Shown piece by piece: positions 15,722 through 24,684 of a stretch of DNA of 64,000 bases. Made by a program: the position numbers and the translations under genes. The notes under the pieces are model-generated. The model searched no databases. It was not told where the DNA came from and was given only the letters and a program-made list of their open reading frames with translations. The DNA comes from Ilumatobacteraceae bacterium (GTDB taxonomy: Bacteria; Actinomycetota; Acidimicrobiia; Acidimicrobiales; Ilumatobacteraceae), in contig JAHEKY010000001.1 of the NCBI GenBank assembly GCA_024644465.1, forward strand, positions 1 through 64,000, in the 5' to 3' direction. Each line of letters opens with the position of its first letter. Within the stretch, counting starts at the first letter, position 1.

Positions 15722-17875
15722 ATGGGAGCCATGCACACCGAACCGCTTCCCCCACCGACCCCCGTGGACCTGCCCGCCGGGCCGACCGCGGCGTCTCGCC
15801 CACCCGGCGGCGCTCCCCCGCCCGCCGGTCACGCACATGACGAGCCAACTGCCCGACGGTTCCCGAAGCTCTCGGCGGCCGGCTGGCTGGCTGCCACCGG
15901 CGCCACGCTGCTGTTGATCGCGTCGATCGTCGTCGTCGCGAGCCAGTGGCAGACGATCACCCCCGAGATCCGCTTCTCCGGGTTGGTCGCCGCGCTCCTC
16001 GCCGTCTACTTCGTCGCCGAAGCGGGCCGCGAGCGGTACCCCAGCACGTCGTCCGCCCTCGCCACGCTCGCGGCGACGATGACGGCACCCGTCGGCATTG
16101 CCGCCGCGTCGAGCATCAACCAGACGTGGCCGATGTGCGTGCTCGTCGGCGGCGTCGCCGCCCTCGTCGCCGCCGAGGTCCAGTCGCGCCGCTGGGACGT
16201 CTCGATCCTCAAGGCGGCGACGGTCGCCGGGGTCGGCCTGGCCGCGGCAGGACTCGCCGCCATCATCGACGCACCGGTCGGGCTGATCGTCGCCGGCGCG
16301 GCCGCCGTCGCTCTCGCCACCGGAGCGTGGCGTCGGAGCGTCGTGCTCTCCGTCGCGGTCGGTTGTTCGCCGGCGCTGCTGGCGTTGAGCGACGCCGGCA
16401 TCGGGACCGGCACGCTCGCGCGGATCGGTGCGACGGGGAGCGTTCTCGCATGGAGCGCTCCGCTCAGTGCCGCCGTCGCGGCGATCGTGATCGGCATCTC
16501 CGCCCACCGCCGCGCCGAGATCGCTCTCGTTGCGCTGTCGGTCGCGACGCTCGCCGGCGGGGTGCTCGTCGGACTCGGTCATCGCGGCGTCGCCGACGTG
16601 ATGTGGTGGAGCATCCCGGCGTTCGTCGTCATCGCCGTCGAGGCCGCCGCAGTGACGGGCAGGCGCTCGGTCTGGGGCGCCGCGGCGACGGCGGTCGCCC
16701 CGTGGGTCGTCGCGCCGGTCGCGATCGGTGGGCTGTTCGCGCCGCTGCTCGCCGTCGGCGGACGCGCCGCCGCCGAGTTCGGCAACGGCTCGGTCGACCA
16801 CGTCTGGGCCGTGCCGCTCGGTGTGACGGCGGCCGCGCTCGCGGTTGCGAGTGCCGGATCGAGCCGCCGGTCGGCCCGAGCGCTCGCGGTCACGTTCGCG
16901 GCCTCGGCGGGGGCGACGCTCGCAGCCGTGATGATGACCGGCGCGACCGTGTTCGGGTGGCCGGAGGTCGTGACGCTCGCGACGATCGCCGCGGCGACGG
17001 CACTCGTCGGCCGCACCCAGGGCGCAGCGTGGTTCCATGCCGCGGCGGGCCTGGCGGTGCTCGTCGTCGCCGCGGCACTGGGAACTGCAGGGCTCGAGGT
17101 CGATCAGGCTGCGATGGTGTTGATGGCACTCGCCGTCACGCTCACGGGCCTCGCATTCCTGCGCGGGGACATCGGCCCACTCGACACCGCTGCGCTCTCG
17201 ACAGCGGGCGTGCTCGTACTGCTGTCACGCGGCACGGAGCCGATCGTCGACTCGCTGATCGGGCTGACCGTGTCGGGGCAGTTGCTGTTGTACGCGATCG
17301 CCCAGCGCCGGCCGCGCCGCGTCGTCCTGGCCGCGTCGTCGTTCGGGATCTCGCTCGTCAGCCTGTGGTGGACCACCGGCACCAACGAGGTCTTCCTCGC
17401 CCAGGTCGAGCGGTACGGAGCCGATGGCGCGGACGTCGCCCTCGGAATCGCCACCCTCGTGCTGCTCGCCGCCGGCGCCGTGCTGCGCCGTGTGCAACCG
17501 GCCTCGTCGTGGTTGGCGTACAGCCCAGGTCTCGGGATGGCGACCGCCTGGCTGCTGGACGCGCAGTTCGAGGCGCAGGGGGCGTGGGCCACGGTCGGGG
17601 CGCTCGGGATCGGGGTCGTCGCGACGGCCGTCGGCGGTTCCCGCCGGCTCGGGGCGCCGCTCGTGATCGGAACCGGGATGATCGCCGGCACCGTCGTGAT
17701 CTCAGCCGGTCCGCGGCTTGCCGCCGCACCGACGTGGGCGTGGATCGCAGCGGGCGGCATCGGCCTGCTCGTGCTCGCCGCGGCGATCGAACGCAGCAGC
17801 CGACCGCTGATCGGCGCCGCCCGCGACGGCGACGAGATCTCGATCGTCGAGCAGTTCCGCCGCGACTTCGACTGA
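15722..17875 (+). CDS. Large polytopic membrane protein (SCO7613-C-terminal-domain-like)
   Basis: A 717-residue protein with a Pro-rich soluble N-terminus (about 1-50) followed by some twenty hydrophobic segments running almost to the end. It closes with a short acidic/basic tail (EISIVEQFRRDFD). The composition (Ala/Val/Gly/Leu) and the many short helices match the uncharacterised actinobacterial membrane proteins annotated as SCO7613 C-terminal domain or DUF2157-like. No catalytic or transport signature was seen. ATGs at 15722 and 15731 are both possible starts. A promoter of its own is expected because a terminator precedes it. It is convergent with the CapA-like gene 11 bp away. Confidence 0.6.
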   Translation: MGAMHTEPLPPPTPVDLPAGPTAASRPPGGAPPPAGHAHDEPTARRFPKLSAAGWLAATGATLLLIASIVVVASQWQTITPEIRFSGLVAALLAVYFVAEAGRERYPSTSSALATLAATMTAPVGIAAASSINQTWPMCVLVGGVAALVAAEVQSRRWDVSILKAATVAGVGLAAAGLAAIIDAPVGLIVAGAAAVALATGAWRRSVVLSVAVGCSPALLALSDAGIGTGTLARIGATGSVLAWSAPLSAAVAAIVIGISAHRRAEIALVALSVATLAGGVLVGLGHRGVADVMWWSIPAFVVIAVEAAAVTGRRSVWGAAATAVAPWVVAPVAIGGLFAPLLAVGGRAAAEFGNGSVDHVWAVPLGVTAAALAVASAGSSRRSARALAVTFAASAGATLAAVMMTGATVFGWPEVVTLATIAAATALVGRTQGAAWFHAAAGLAVLVVAAALGTAGLEVDQAAMVLMALAVTLTGLAFLRGDIGPLDTAALSTAGVLVLLSRGTEPIVDSLIGLTVSGQLLLYAIAQRRPRRVVLAASSFGISLVSLWWTTGTNEVFLAQVERYGADGADVALGIATLVLLAAGAVLRRVQPASSWLAYSPGLGMATAWLLDAQFEAQGAWATVGALGIGVVATAVGGSRRLGAPLVIGTGMIAGTVVISAGPRLAAAPTWAWIAAGGIGLLVLAAAIERSSRPLIGAARDGDEISIVEQFRRDFD

Positions 17876-17886
17876 TGGCCTGGCAT

Positions 17887-19014
17887 TCATCCCGCCGCGA
17901 CGAACGCCCCCACCACCGCCCGGGTGCGAACCTCCGACGCGACGAGGGCGTTGCGCACGGACAGCGGCAGCGAGAGATCCCGTGCGTCGGACGTGGGCCG
18001 GACGACGTAGCCGTTGTCCTTGTCGTACCACGTCGGGTACACCACCGGTCGCCCGATCTCCACGGCTGCGTCGTGGTGTTTCGTGATCGCCACCGTGGCG
18101 ACCATGCCGTCCTGCGTGGAGGCCGGCCAGAACGAGAACGGCATGTTCGAGATCATGTTGCCGAGGCCCCACACGACCCACGTGCCGTTCACCTGCTCGA
18201 TCGGCTGCACGACGTGGGCGTGATGGCCGACGATCAGGTCGATCTCACCTGCGGCCGTGATCGCCTGCGCGACCGATCGCTGCGACGCGGTCGGGGCGAT
18301 GCTCGCCGAGGCCCCCCAGTGCATGCTGACGACGACGACCTCGGCACCGCGGGCCCGAGCGTCCCGCGCTGCCCCGACGATCGCATCCGGGTCGATCCGG
18401 TTGGCGCGCCACGACTCCGCGGCGGGCAACGACCCGCCGAGGTGGTACGAGTACGACAGGTGGGCCACTGCGATTCCGTTGACGTCCATCACCTCGGCGA
18501 TCGCCTCGGACGGAGAGCGGGCCATGCCCGACTGCCCGACGCCGGCGCCGACCAAGGCGGTCACCGTCGCGTCGATGCCGGCGACACCTCGATCGAGGCT
18601 GTGGTTCGACGCCGTCGAGCAGCGGCGGTAGCCCGCGCCGCGCAGCGCAGTTGCCATCGAGGGCGCGCTGGAATGGATGATCGGCCCGACGATCACCGGG
18701 CTGCCCGGTGGCGCGATCGGTTGTTCGAGATGGCAGACCGCGACGTCGGCCCACGACAGCAGCGGTGCGATCCGTGCGAACATCGGCGCGTAGTCGTAGC
18801 TGCCGTCCGACTGCTGGGCGGCGTGGTTGACCGGACGGTGCGTGAGGATGTCACCGGTGAACGCGAACGTCGCGCGTTGTGGCGGAGGCGTCAGCCGCTG
18901 GGCCGGCGCAAACGATCCGGTCGCGCCGTCGCCCGACGTCGGCGCACCTGAGCCGGCCAACGACGCAGCCACCACGGCTGCGACGAGCACCGCGCGCCGC
19001 CCCCGTGCGAACAT
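17887..19014 (-). CDS. CapA-family (PGA_cap) metallophosphatase-like secreted protein
   Basis: A 375-residue protein with an N-terminal signal sequence (MFARGRRAVLVAAVVAASLAGSG) and a calcineurin-like CapA domain. Visible motifs are FTGDILTHR (metal-binding Asp), CHLEQPIAPPG in place of the usual NLE..., STASNHSLDRG (the N-H pair), SMHWGAS and GHHAHVVQPIE (metal-binding His). CapA homologues take part in poly-gamma-glutamate export in Bacillus; in actinobacteria without capBC, as here, they are of unknown role and may be secreted phosphoesterases. It is followed by nothing in operon: the downstream neighbour is convergent. The LOG-family gene lies 48 bp upstream on the same strand. Confidence 0.8.
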   Translation of the reverse strand: MFARGRRAVLVAAVVAASLAGSGAPTSGDGATGSFAPAQRLTPPPQRATFAFTGDILTHRPVNHAAQQSDGSYDYAPMFARIAPLLSWADVAVCHLEQPIAPPGSPVIVGPIIHSSAPSMATALRGAGYRRCSTASNHSLDRGVAGIDATVTALVGAGVGQSGMARSPSEAIAEVMDVNGIAVAHLSYSYHLGGSLPAAESWRANRIDPDAIVGAARDARARGAEVVVVSMHWGASASIAPTASQRSVAQAITAAGEIDLIVGHHAHVVQPIEQVNGTWVVWGLGNMISNMPFSFWPASTQDGMVATVAITKHHDAAVEIGRPVVYPTWYDKDNGYVVRPTSDARDLSLPLSVRNALVASEVRTRAVVGAFVAAG

Positions 19015-19062
19015 CTCACCAGCCTCGCGCAGCCGGGGTTCGGACGGGATGACCGGCGGCGG

Positions 19063-20187
19063 TCAGTGTGCCGACGACCGCTGTGGTGGGTGGTCGACGA
19101 GGAAGGCGAGCGCGTCGGCGGCGGAGTCGGCGACGCCGATCATCTGCCCGTAGGGGCGGTCGCCGGCCAGCTGCCGCAACAGCGGCTCGGCCGGGAAGGT
19201 CTCGGTCCAGAACGTCGCATCGAGGAAGACCATCGGGCTGACGACGCCGAACACGTCGTAGTGGTTCTGGGTCGCGTCCTGGAAGACCTCCTGGGTCGTG
19301 CCGGCCGACCCGGGCGTGAACACGACGCCGCGTGTCGCGAGCGCGAGCAGCCCGTCCTCCCGGATCGAGTTCGCGAAGTACTTCGCGACGTGGCTGGCGA
19401 ACTGGTTCGTCGGCTCGTGCCCGTAGAACCACGTCGGCACGGCGAGACTCTCGGCGCCGTCGGGGTACGCATCGAGCACGGTGAGCCCGGCGCGCAGGTA
19501 GGCGTCGGCGACGGTGTAGTCGACCTCCGCCGAGAGCAGCGTGACCGCGTGGTCGAGCGCGTCGTCGGGGTACGGCGCCAGCCACGCGCCGAGGTTCGCC
19601 GCTTCCATCGCCCCGGGGCCACCGCCGGTCGCGAGGTGCCACCCCTCGCGGGCCAGCAGCCGCCCGAGTTCGGCGGCCATCCGGTAGGCAGGGTCGGTGC
19701 GCACGAGCGAGTGCCCGCCCATCACGGCGACGACGTCGGGGTGGTGGGCGAGGTGCTCCGCCAGCGCGTCGTCGATCGCGTGGTCGTGCAGCCGTGTCGC
19801 GAGCGCGTCGACGACACCGAGGTTCTCGCCCGCCGGCCGCTCGGTGGTCCAGACGTAGATCAGCGAGTCGAGCGCATCCCGGTCGAACGACTCGGAGTCG
19901 CCGGGCACCCACCCGGTCAGCAGCTCACCCTGGCGATACAGCGTCGGCCGATACATGTCGAAGGGCAGATCCGGCAGCCGCGGGAACACGACGGCACCAC
20001 CGTCGAGGACGTGTTCCAGCGTCGACGATTCGAAGCGGTTGCCGAGGAATGTCCCGCCGGTGCACGAGATCGACTCGATCACCTCCGAGCGCGACGAGAG
20101 GTCGACGCCCTGGACGACGACACCGTCGAGCGAGCCGACGTCGGCGACGTGGGCGTCGAACTCGTCGATCGTGTGGATCTCGCGCAC
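19063..20187 (-). CDS. LOG-family Rossmann-fold nucleotide-binding protein
   Basis: A 374-residue protein whose C-terminal two thirds match the LOG/TIGR00725 family: VVAVMGGHSLVR, ATGGGPGAMEAANLGAW and a later TPGSAGTTQEVFQDATQNHY in place of the canonical PGGxGTxxE, so the second Gly is Ser here. LOG enzymes release free cytokinin or ribose 5-phosphate from nucleoside monophosphates; longer bacterial members like this are uncharacterised. An N-terminal region of about 130 residues (starting REIHTIDEFDAHVAD) has a pentapeptide/LRR-like start shared with other actinobacterial LOG proteins. It lies 7 bp after uvrB on the same strand and is probably co-transcribed with it. Confidence 0.75.
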   Translation of the reverse strand: MREIHTIDEFDAHVADVGSLDGVVVQGVDLSSRSEVIESISCTGGTFLGNRFESSTLEHVLDGGAVVFPRLPDLPFDMYRPTLYRQGELLTGWVPGDSESFDRDALDSLIYVWTTERPAGENLGVVDALATRLHDHAIDDALAEHLAHHPDVVAVMGGHSLVRTDPAYRMAAELGRLLAREGWHLATGGGPGAMEAANLGAWLAPYPDDALDHAVTLLSAEVDYTVADAYLRAGLTVLDAYPDGAESLAVPTWFYGHEPTNQFASHVAKYFANSIREDGLLALATRGVVFTPGSAGTTQEVFQDATQNHYDVFGVVSPMVFLDATFWTETFPAEPLLRQLAGDRPYGQMIGVADSAADALAFLVDHPPQRSSAH

Positions 20188-20194
20188 GGTGTCG

Positions 20195-22354
20195 TCAGCC
20201 CGCGTCCTGCAGCTCCCGGCGCAGCTCGCGGATCTCGTCGCGCAGCTTCGCCGCGTACTCGAACTTCAGCTCGGCCGAGGCCTCGTGCATCTCCTCCTCC
20301 AGCGTCTGGATCAGGCGCTGGAGCTCCTGCTGCGGGAGGTTCTTGAGTTCCTGCTGCACCTTGTCGCGTTCGCGCTGGCGGCGTTTGTCCTTGCCGGGCA
20401 TCGGCGCGGTCGAGTCCGGGCGCAGCATCGACAGGATGTCGCCGACCGCCTTGCGGATCGTCTGCGGGTCGATGCCGTGCGCTTCGTTGTACGCGAGCTG
20501 CACCTTGCGGCGCCGCTGCGTCTCGTCGATCGCGCGGGTCATGGAGTCGGTGACCTTGTCGGCGTACATCACGACTTCGCCGGCGACGTTGCGGGCGGCG
20601 CGACCCATCATCTGGATCAGCGACGTGTCCGACCGGAGGAAGCCCTCCTTGTCCGCGTCGAGGATGCACACGAGCGACACCTCGGGCAGGTCGAGGCCCT
20701 CGCGCAGCAGGTTGATGCCGACGAGGACGTCGAACTCGCCGAGCCGCAGCGCGCGCAGGATCTCGATCCGCTGGATCGTGTCGATGTTCGAGTGCAGGTA
20801 CCGCACCTTCAGACCCTGCTCGAGGAGATAGTCGGTGAGGTCCTCGGCCATCTTCTTCGTCAAGGTGGTGACGAGCACCCGCTCGCCGTTGACGACGCGG
20901 CCGCTGACGAGTTCCATCAGGTCGTCGATCTGGCCCTTCGTCGGCTTGATGATCACTTCGGGGTCGACGAGGCCGGTCGGGCGCACGATCTGCTCGACGA
21001 CCCTGCTCGACACCCGCATTTCGTAGTCGGACGGTGTCGCCGACAGGAACACGCACTGGTTGACCCGCTCGAGCACCTCCTCGAACATCAGCGGCCGGTT
21101 GTCGCGCGCGGACGGCAGCCGAAAGCCGTGTTCGACGAGCACGTCCTTGCGGCTGCGGTCGCCGGCGAACTGGCCGTGCAACTGCGGCACGGCGACATGG
21201 CTCTCGTCGACGACGAGGAGGTAGTCGTCCGGGAAGTAGTCGAGCAGGGTGAACGGCGGTTCGCCGTACTCGCGGCCGTCGATGTGCATCGAGTAGTTCT
21301 CGATGCCGTTGCAGTAGCCGACCTCGCTCATCATCTCCAGGTCGTACTGGGTGCGCATCCGCAACCGTTGCGCTTCGAGCAGCTTGTCCTGCTCCTCGAA
21401 CTCCTTCAGCCGGACCTGCAGCTCGTGCTCGATCTTGCCCATCGCCCGCGCCATCCGCTCGTTGCCGGTCACGTAGTGCGTCGCCGGGAAGACGTGCGCG
21501 CGCTCCAGCTCGCGCAGGTTCTCACCGGTCAGCGGGTCGATCATCGTGATGCGATCGACCGTGTCGCCGAACATCTCGATCCGCAGCACGTTCTCCTCGT
21601 ACGCGGGGTGCACCTCGATCGTGTCGCCGCGAACCCGGAAGTTGCCGCGGCCGAGCGTCATGTCGTTGCGGTCGTACTGCATGTCGACGAGCCGGCGCAG
21701 GATGTTGCGCATGTCGTAGTCGACGCCGACGCTGAGGTCGAGCAGTTGGCCGCGGTACTCCTCCGGGTTGCCCATGCCGTAGATGCACGACACCGACGCG
21801 ACGACGATCACGTCCTTGCGGGTGAGCAGTGCCGCGGTCGTCGAGTGCCGGAGCCGCTCGATGTCGTCGTTGATCGAGCTGTCCTTCTCGATGAACGTGT
21901 CGCTGCTCGGGATGTAGGCCTCGGGCTGGTAGTAGTCGTAGTAGCTGACGAAGTACTCGACCCGGTTGTGCGGGAAGAAGTCGCGCATCTCCTGGGCGAG
22001 CTGCGCGGCGAGCGACTTGTTCGGGGCGAGGATCAGTGTCGGGCGCTGTGTCTGCTCGATCGTCCAGGCGATCGTGGCCGACTTGCCGGAGCCGGTGATG
22101 CCGAGCAGCGTCTGGAAACGTTCGCCGGCTTCGATTCCCTCCGACAGGGCGGCGATCGCCTGCGGCTGGTGCCCGGCCGGGTCGAAGTCGGACACGACCT
22201 GGAACGCCTTCTCCGCCCCGGTGTCGTAGTTGCTGACGGTCGCTGCCGACGAGATCAGCTCCTGCTCGGGTGAGCGGGCGGGCACGGTCGGGTCGGTCGC
22301 GGGTGCAGGGGTGTCGATGGTGTCCGTGGTGTCCGGACGGGCGGTGTCGGTCAC
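20195..22354 (-). CDS. uvrB: Excinuclease ABC subunit B (UvrB)
   Basis: The damage-verifying helicase of excision repair that receives DNA from UvrA and recruits UvrC. Of 719 residues, the first about 45 are a Thr/Pro/Asp-rich extension before the usual start ([17 protein letters not shown]). Walker A is GITGSGKSA (85-92). The beta-hairpin that clamps DNA is [12 protein letters not shown], the DEAD-like box is [13 protein letters not shown], and helicase motifs V-VI are [13 protein letters not shown] and QMMGRAARN. The C-terminal UVR motif ([18 protein letters not shown]) contacts UvrC. The GTG at 22354 sits 6 nt after a TAGACT -10 box. A LexA-type box lies just upstream, so it is probably SOS-induced. 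Confidence 0.97.
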   Translation of the reverse strand: MTDTARPDTTDTIDTPAPATDPTVPARSPEQELISSAATVSNYDTGAEKAFQVVSDFDPAGHQPQAIAALSEGIEAGERFQTLLGITGSGKSATIAWTIEQTQRPTLILAPNKSLAAQLAQEMRDFFPHNRVEYFVSYYDYYQPEAYIPSSDTFIEKDSSINDDIERLRHSTTAALLTRKDVIVVASVSCIYGMGNPEEYRGQLLDLSVGVDYDMRNILRRLVDMQYDRNDMTLGRGNFRVRGDTIEVHPAYEENVLRIEMFGDTVDRITMIDPLTGENLRELERAHVFPATHYVTGNERMARAMGKIEHELQVRLKEFEEQDKLLEAQRLRMRTQYDLEMMSEVGYCNGIENYSMHIDGREYGEPPFTLLDYFPDDYLLVVDESHVAVPQLHGQFAGDRSRKDVLVEHGFRLPSARDNRPLMFEEVLERVNQCVFLSATPSDYEMRVSSRVVEQIVRPTGLVDPEVIIKPTKGQIDDLMELVSGRVVNGERVLVTTLTKKMAEDLTDYLLEQGLKVRYLHSNIDTIQRIEILRALRLGEFDVLVGINLLREGLDLPEVSLVCILDADKEGFLRSDTSLIQMMGRAARNVAGEVVMYADKVTDSMTRAIDETQRRRKVQLAYNEAHGIDPQTIRKAVGDILSMLRPDSTAPMPGKDKRRQRERDKVQQELKNLPQQELQRLIQTLEEEMHEASAELKFEYAAKLRDEIRELRRELQDAG

Positions 22355-22360
22355 CCGATC

Positions 22361-22386
22361 AGTCTACGGCAACGAACACCCGTTCG
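22361..22386 (-). promoter_or_regulatory. LexA/SOS-like box and -10 of uvrB
   Basis: The palindrome CGAAC-ACCC-GTTCG (22373-22386) fits the actinobacterial LexA core CGAAC-N4-GTTCG. On the minus strand TAGACT (22366 down to 22361) follows, and then the GTG start after 6 nt. The arrangement is the same as at uvrA, including the distance of about 20 nt from the start codon. Confidence 0.7.
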
Positions 22387-22413
22387 CCACCGTCGCTGTC
22401 GACGGTCAGGTCG
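22381..22413. repeat. 33-bp direct repeat, copy A (3' end of the secreted repeat protein)
   Basis: This copy differs from 24652-24684 at three positions. On the minus strand both copies cover a Thr codon, TGA stop and about 24 nt of 3' sequence with a CGTCG/CGACG mini-hairpin. It is either a shared 3'-end element or the trace of an insertion. Confidence 0.55.
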
Positions 22414-24610
22414 GTGAGCCGCGGGCCGTGTAGTAGCCGAACAGATCGACGACGAGATGCGTCCGCGTCGAGGTGTAGATCTCGACGCCGCCGTCGATGT
22501 AGCCGGTGAAGACGATCGATTGGTTGCCGATCGTCTCGTCGGTGGACGAGAAGTTGAGACTCGAGGTCTTCCAGAGTCCGGACGGCTCGAAGTCGTCGAT
22601 GCTGGCGGAGCCGAGCGAGACATAGCCGGAACCCGCCGTCTGCGTCGCGGTGACGTTCGCAACGAGGTTCTCCTCCGGGTACGGCACGCTGAAGGTCCGG
22701 AGTTCGCCGGCCGGGAACCTGCCGTCGCCCGGGTATGGGCTGGCCTCGCGGGTGTCGAACCAGCGGAACGGGACCCAGCCGACGAACCGGCCGGCCTGCG
22801 ACGCGTGGTCGATGTCGACGTACGCACCGACCACATCGACCACGACATCCACGAAGCCTGCGGGGTTCCACACGTCGACCTTCCCGGCAGGCCCGGTCTT
22901 GACGGTCACGAGCCGGTTGACGTCCTCGTTCGCCGCGAAGTTCATCGACGACGCCGGCGGTAGCGCACTCCCCGAAGGGTAGACACGGAGATGCCCACCG
23001 GTCGTCGATTGGACCGCAGTGACGTTCAGGACGAGTGCGGTCACGTCGTGTCGATCCCAGCTCGGGAAGGAGAGCGCCCCCAGCTTCGAACCGGGGCTGA
23101 CGGTCATCGCCTGCCCCGGACCGAGCGGGGTCCCGGTGTTCCGCGTGTCGGCAGCCCGGAACTTGGGCACACTGACGTAACGCGACCCACGCGGTGCGAT
23201 CGCCGAGGCGAAGTACCCCATGACGTCGATCACGAGGTCGACGTCGCCGGCATTGCTGTACACGTCGACGTGGCCGTCGGCCGCAGTCGAGACGGTCACC
23301 ATGTTCCCGACAGTCGCGCCGTTTGCGACATTCACGCTGGACACGGTCGGTTGGTCGTAGCCGGCCGGCCAGACGGTCAGGTAGTTCCAGCCCGATGCGC
23401 TGTTCGCCTGATGGACCGCCGTGACGTTGAGCACGACGGACTCCACGCCGAATTCCGGCACCCCGCCGCGCCCGTGGATCTTGACGCGGATCGTCGAATC
23501 GGCTGCGAGCCGCCGCACGATGCCGCGGTTGCCCTCACCGGTCCGGCTGTCGAACACCCGATCCGGTGGCACCGGGGTGAACTCGCCATAGGACCCACAC
23601 CGGTCGAAGATGTCGGCGACCTTCCCAGCGTTGGTGTCGTAGATGACCCCACCACCGACGATCACGCCCGAGTACTCCACCCCGGTGGCGGCATCCTCGA
23701 GACAGCGGGCCACCGGCTCGACGAGCAGCGCGCCGGATGTTGCGTCGTAGATCTTGATGCCGCGGGCGCCGTCGTGGAAGTACCGAGCTGGATAGATCGG
23801 GTCCGGCCGTGCCAGATCGAATTCGGTCGCCGGTCGCTCGACGAAGGACGGCAGCGAGAACAACCGGTCACCGATGAGCATGTCGGGGCCCTGCAGCCGC
23901 AGGAATCCGTCGACGAACTCCGACAGCACTTCGGCGACATCGAACACGCCAGTCCCACCGAACGTGATCCGCGACACTCCCGTACCGGATCCCTTGGCGT
24001 ACGCAGTCGTCCCGTCGACGACGACCATGCTGAAGACGTCCAGCGGCTGGCCCGCGCCGACCAACTCCCCATCGCGAAACAGGCTGACATCGTCGGCCGA
24101 GGCCACGAGCAACAGACCCTCGTCACCCGGCACGCCGGCCGCAGCGAGCTCGGGTCCGGTCGTGCTCACGCCCGTCCCGAAGGAGCCGTCGGACTCGAGA
24201 CTGGTGAGGGAGTAGCGCGCGATCCGCCGGACGCTTGCTTCGTCGATGAATGCGTACACCCAGGTTGCGCCGGGACTCACCAGCAGCCGGAAGACGCCCG
24301 CCGGCATCACCGCCCCGGACGTCGCCTCGGTTGTCCGTGGGTCGAGTCGCGTCAGCCGTTTCGTGTGGACGTCGATCCCGACCACCTCGGTCGTGTCCGG
24401 GATCGAAACGCCATGGCGGAGTGCGCCCGGAACATTCCACGCACCCCAACCGTCATACGTCGCGCCCAGCGTCAGCGCAGCAGCGTCGGAACCGGACCAC
24501 GGCCGATCCCGCCCCTCGGCGCCGACGTGCGACGTCGAGACCACGGTCGTGAGGGCAACGACGATCGCACACCGCGTGATCGTCGAACGTCTGCCCTGGT
24601 TCCGCCGCAT
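22406..24610 (-). CDS. Secreted surface protein with three repeated beta domains
   Basis: A 734-residue protein starting at the ATG at 24610, with a signal peptide (MRRNQGRRSTITRCAIVVALTTVVSTSHVGA). The N-terminal about 350 residues look like beta-propeller blades. Three tandem domains of about 125 residues follow. Each opens with a DTR- or DSR-containing strand (VFDSRTG, AADTRNTG, WFDTREAS), has an L(N)VTA motif in the middle and closes on VDVMGYF, VDVVGAY or VDLFGYY. Such repeats are frequent in actinobacterial extracellular proteins, where their role (adhesion or wall association) is inferred only. No sorting signal, S-layer motif or lipobox is visible. It is flanked by near-identical 33-bp sequences, which raises the possibility of insertion. 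Confidence 0.7.
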   Translation of the reverse strand: MRRNQGRRSTITRCAIVVALTTVVSTSHVGAEGRDRPWSGSDAAALTLGATYDGWGAWNVPGALRHGVSIPDTTEVVGIDVHTKRLTRLDPRTTEATSGAVMPAGVFRLLVSPGATWVYAFIDEASVRRIARYSLTSLESDGSFGTGVSTTGPELAAAGVPGDEGLLLVASADDVSLFRDGELVGAGQPLDVFSMVVVDGTTAYAKGSGTGVSRITFGGTGVFDVAEVLSEFVDGFLRLQGPDMLIGDRLFSLPSFVERPATEFDLARPDPIYPARYFHDGARGIKIYDATSGALLVEPVARCLEDAATGVEYSGVIVGGGVIYDTNAGKVADIFDRCGSYGEFTPVPPDRVFDSRTGEGNRGIVRRLAADSTIRVKIHGRGGVPEFGVESVVLNVTAVHQANSASGWNYLTVWPAGYDQPTVSSVNVANGATVGNMVTVSTAADGHVDVYSNAGDVDLVIDVMGYFASAIAPRGSRYVSVPKFRAADTRNTGTPLGPGQAMTVSPGSKLGALSFPSWDRHDVTALVLNVTAVQSTTGGHLRVYPSGSALPPASSMNFAANEDVNRLVTVKTGPAGKVDVWNPAGFVDVVVDVVGAYVDIDHASQAGRFVGWVPFRWFDTREASPYPGDGRFPAGELRTFSVPYPEENLVANVTATQTAGSGYVSLGSASIDDFEPSGLWKTSSLNFSSTDETIGNQSIVFTGYIDGGVEIYTSTRTHLVVDLFGYYTARGSPT

Positions 24611-24651
24611 CGTGCGATGGTGACAGCCACGCCGTGCGCTCACCAATTTCA

Positions 24652-24684
24652 CGCTCGCCACCGTCGGTGTCGACGATCAGGTCG
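24652..24684. repeat. 33-bp direct repeat, copy B (3' end of the first CNNM/CorC gene)
   Basis: Partner of 22381-22413 (30 of 33 bases identical). It covers the last codons and stop of the CorC-like gene and lies just upstream of the secreted repeat protein. Confidence 0.55.

Noticed and set aside
17887..19014. Poly-gamma-glutamate capsule operon based on the CapA homologue
   Set aside because: No capB or capC homologue is adjacent, and lone CapA-like proteins are common in actinobacteria.
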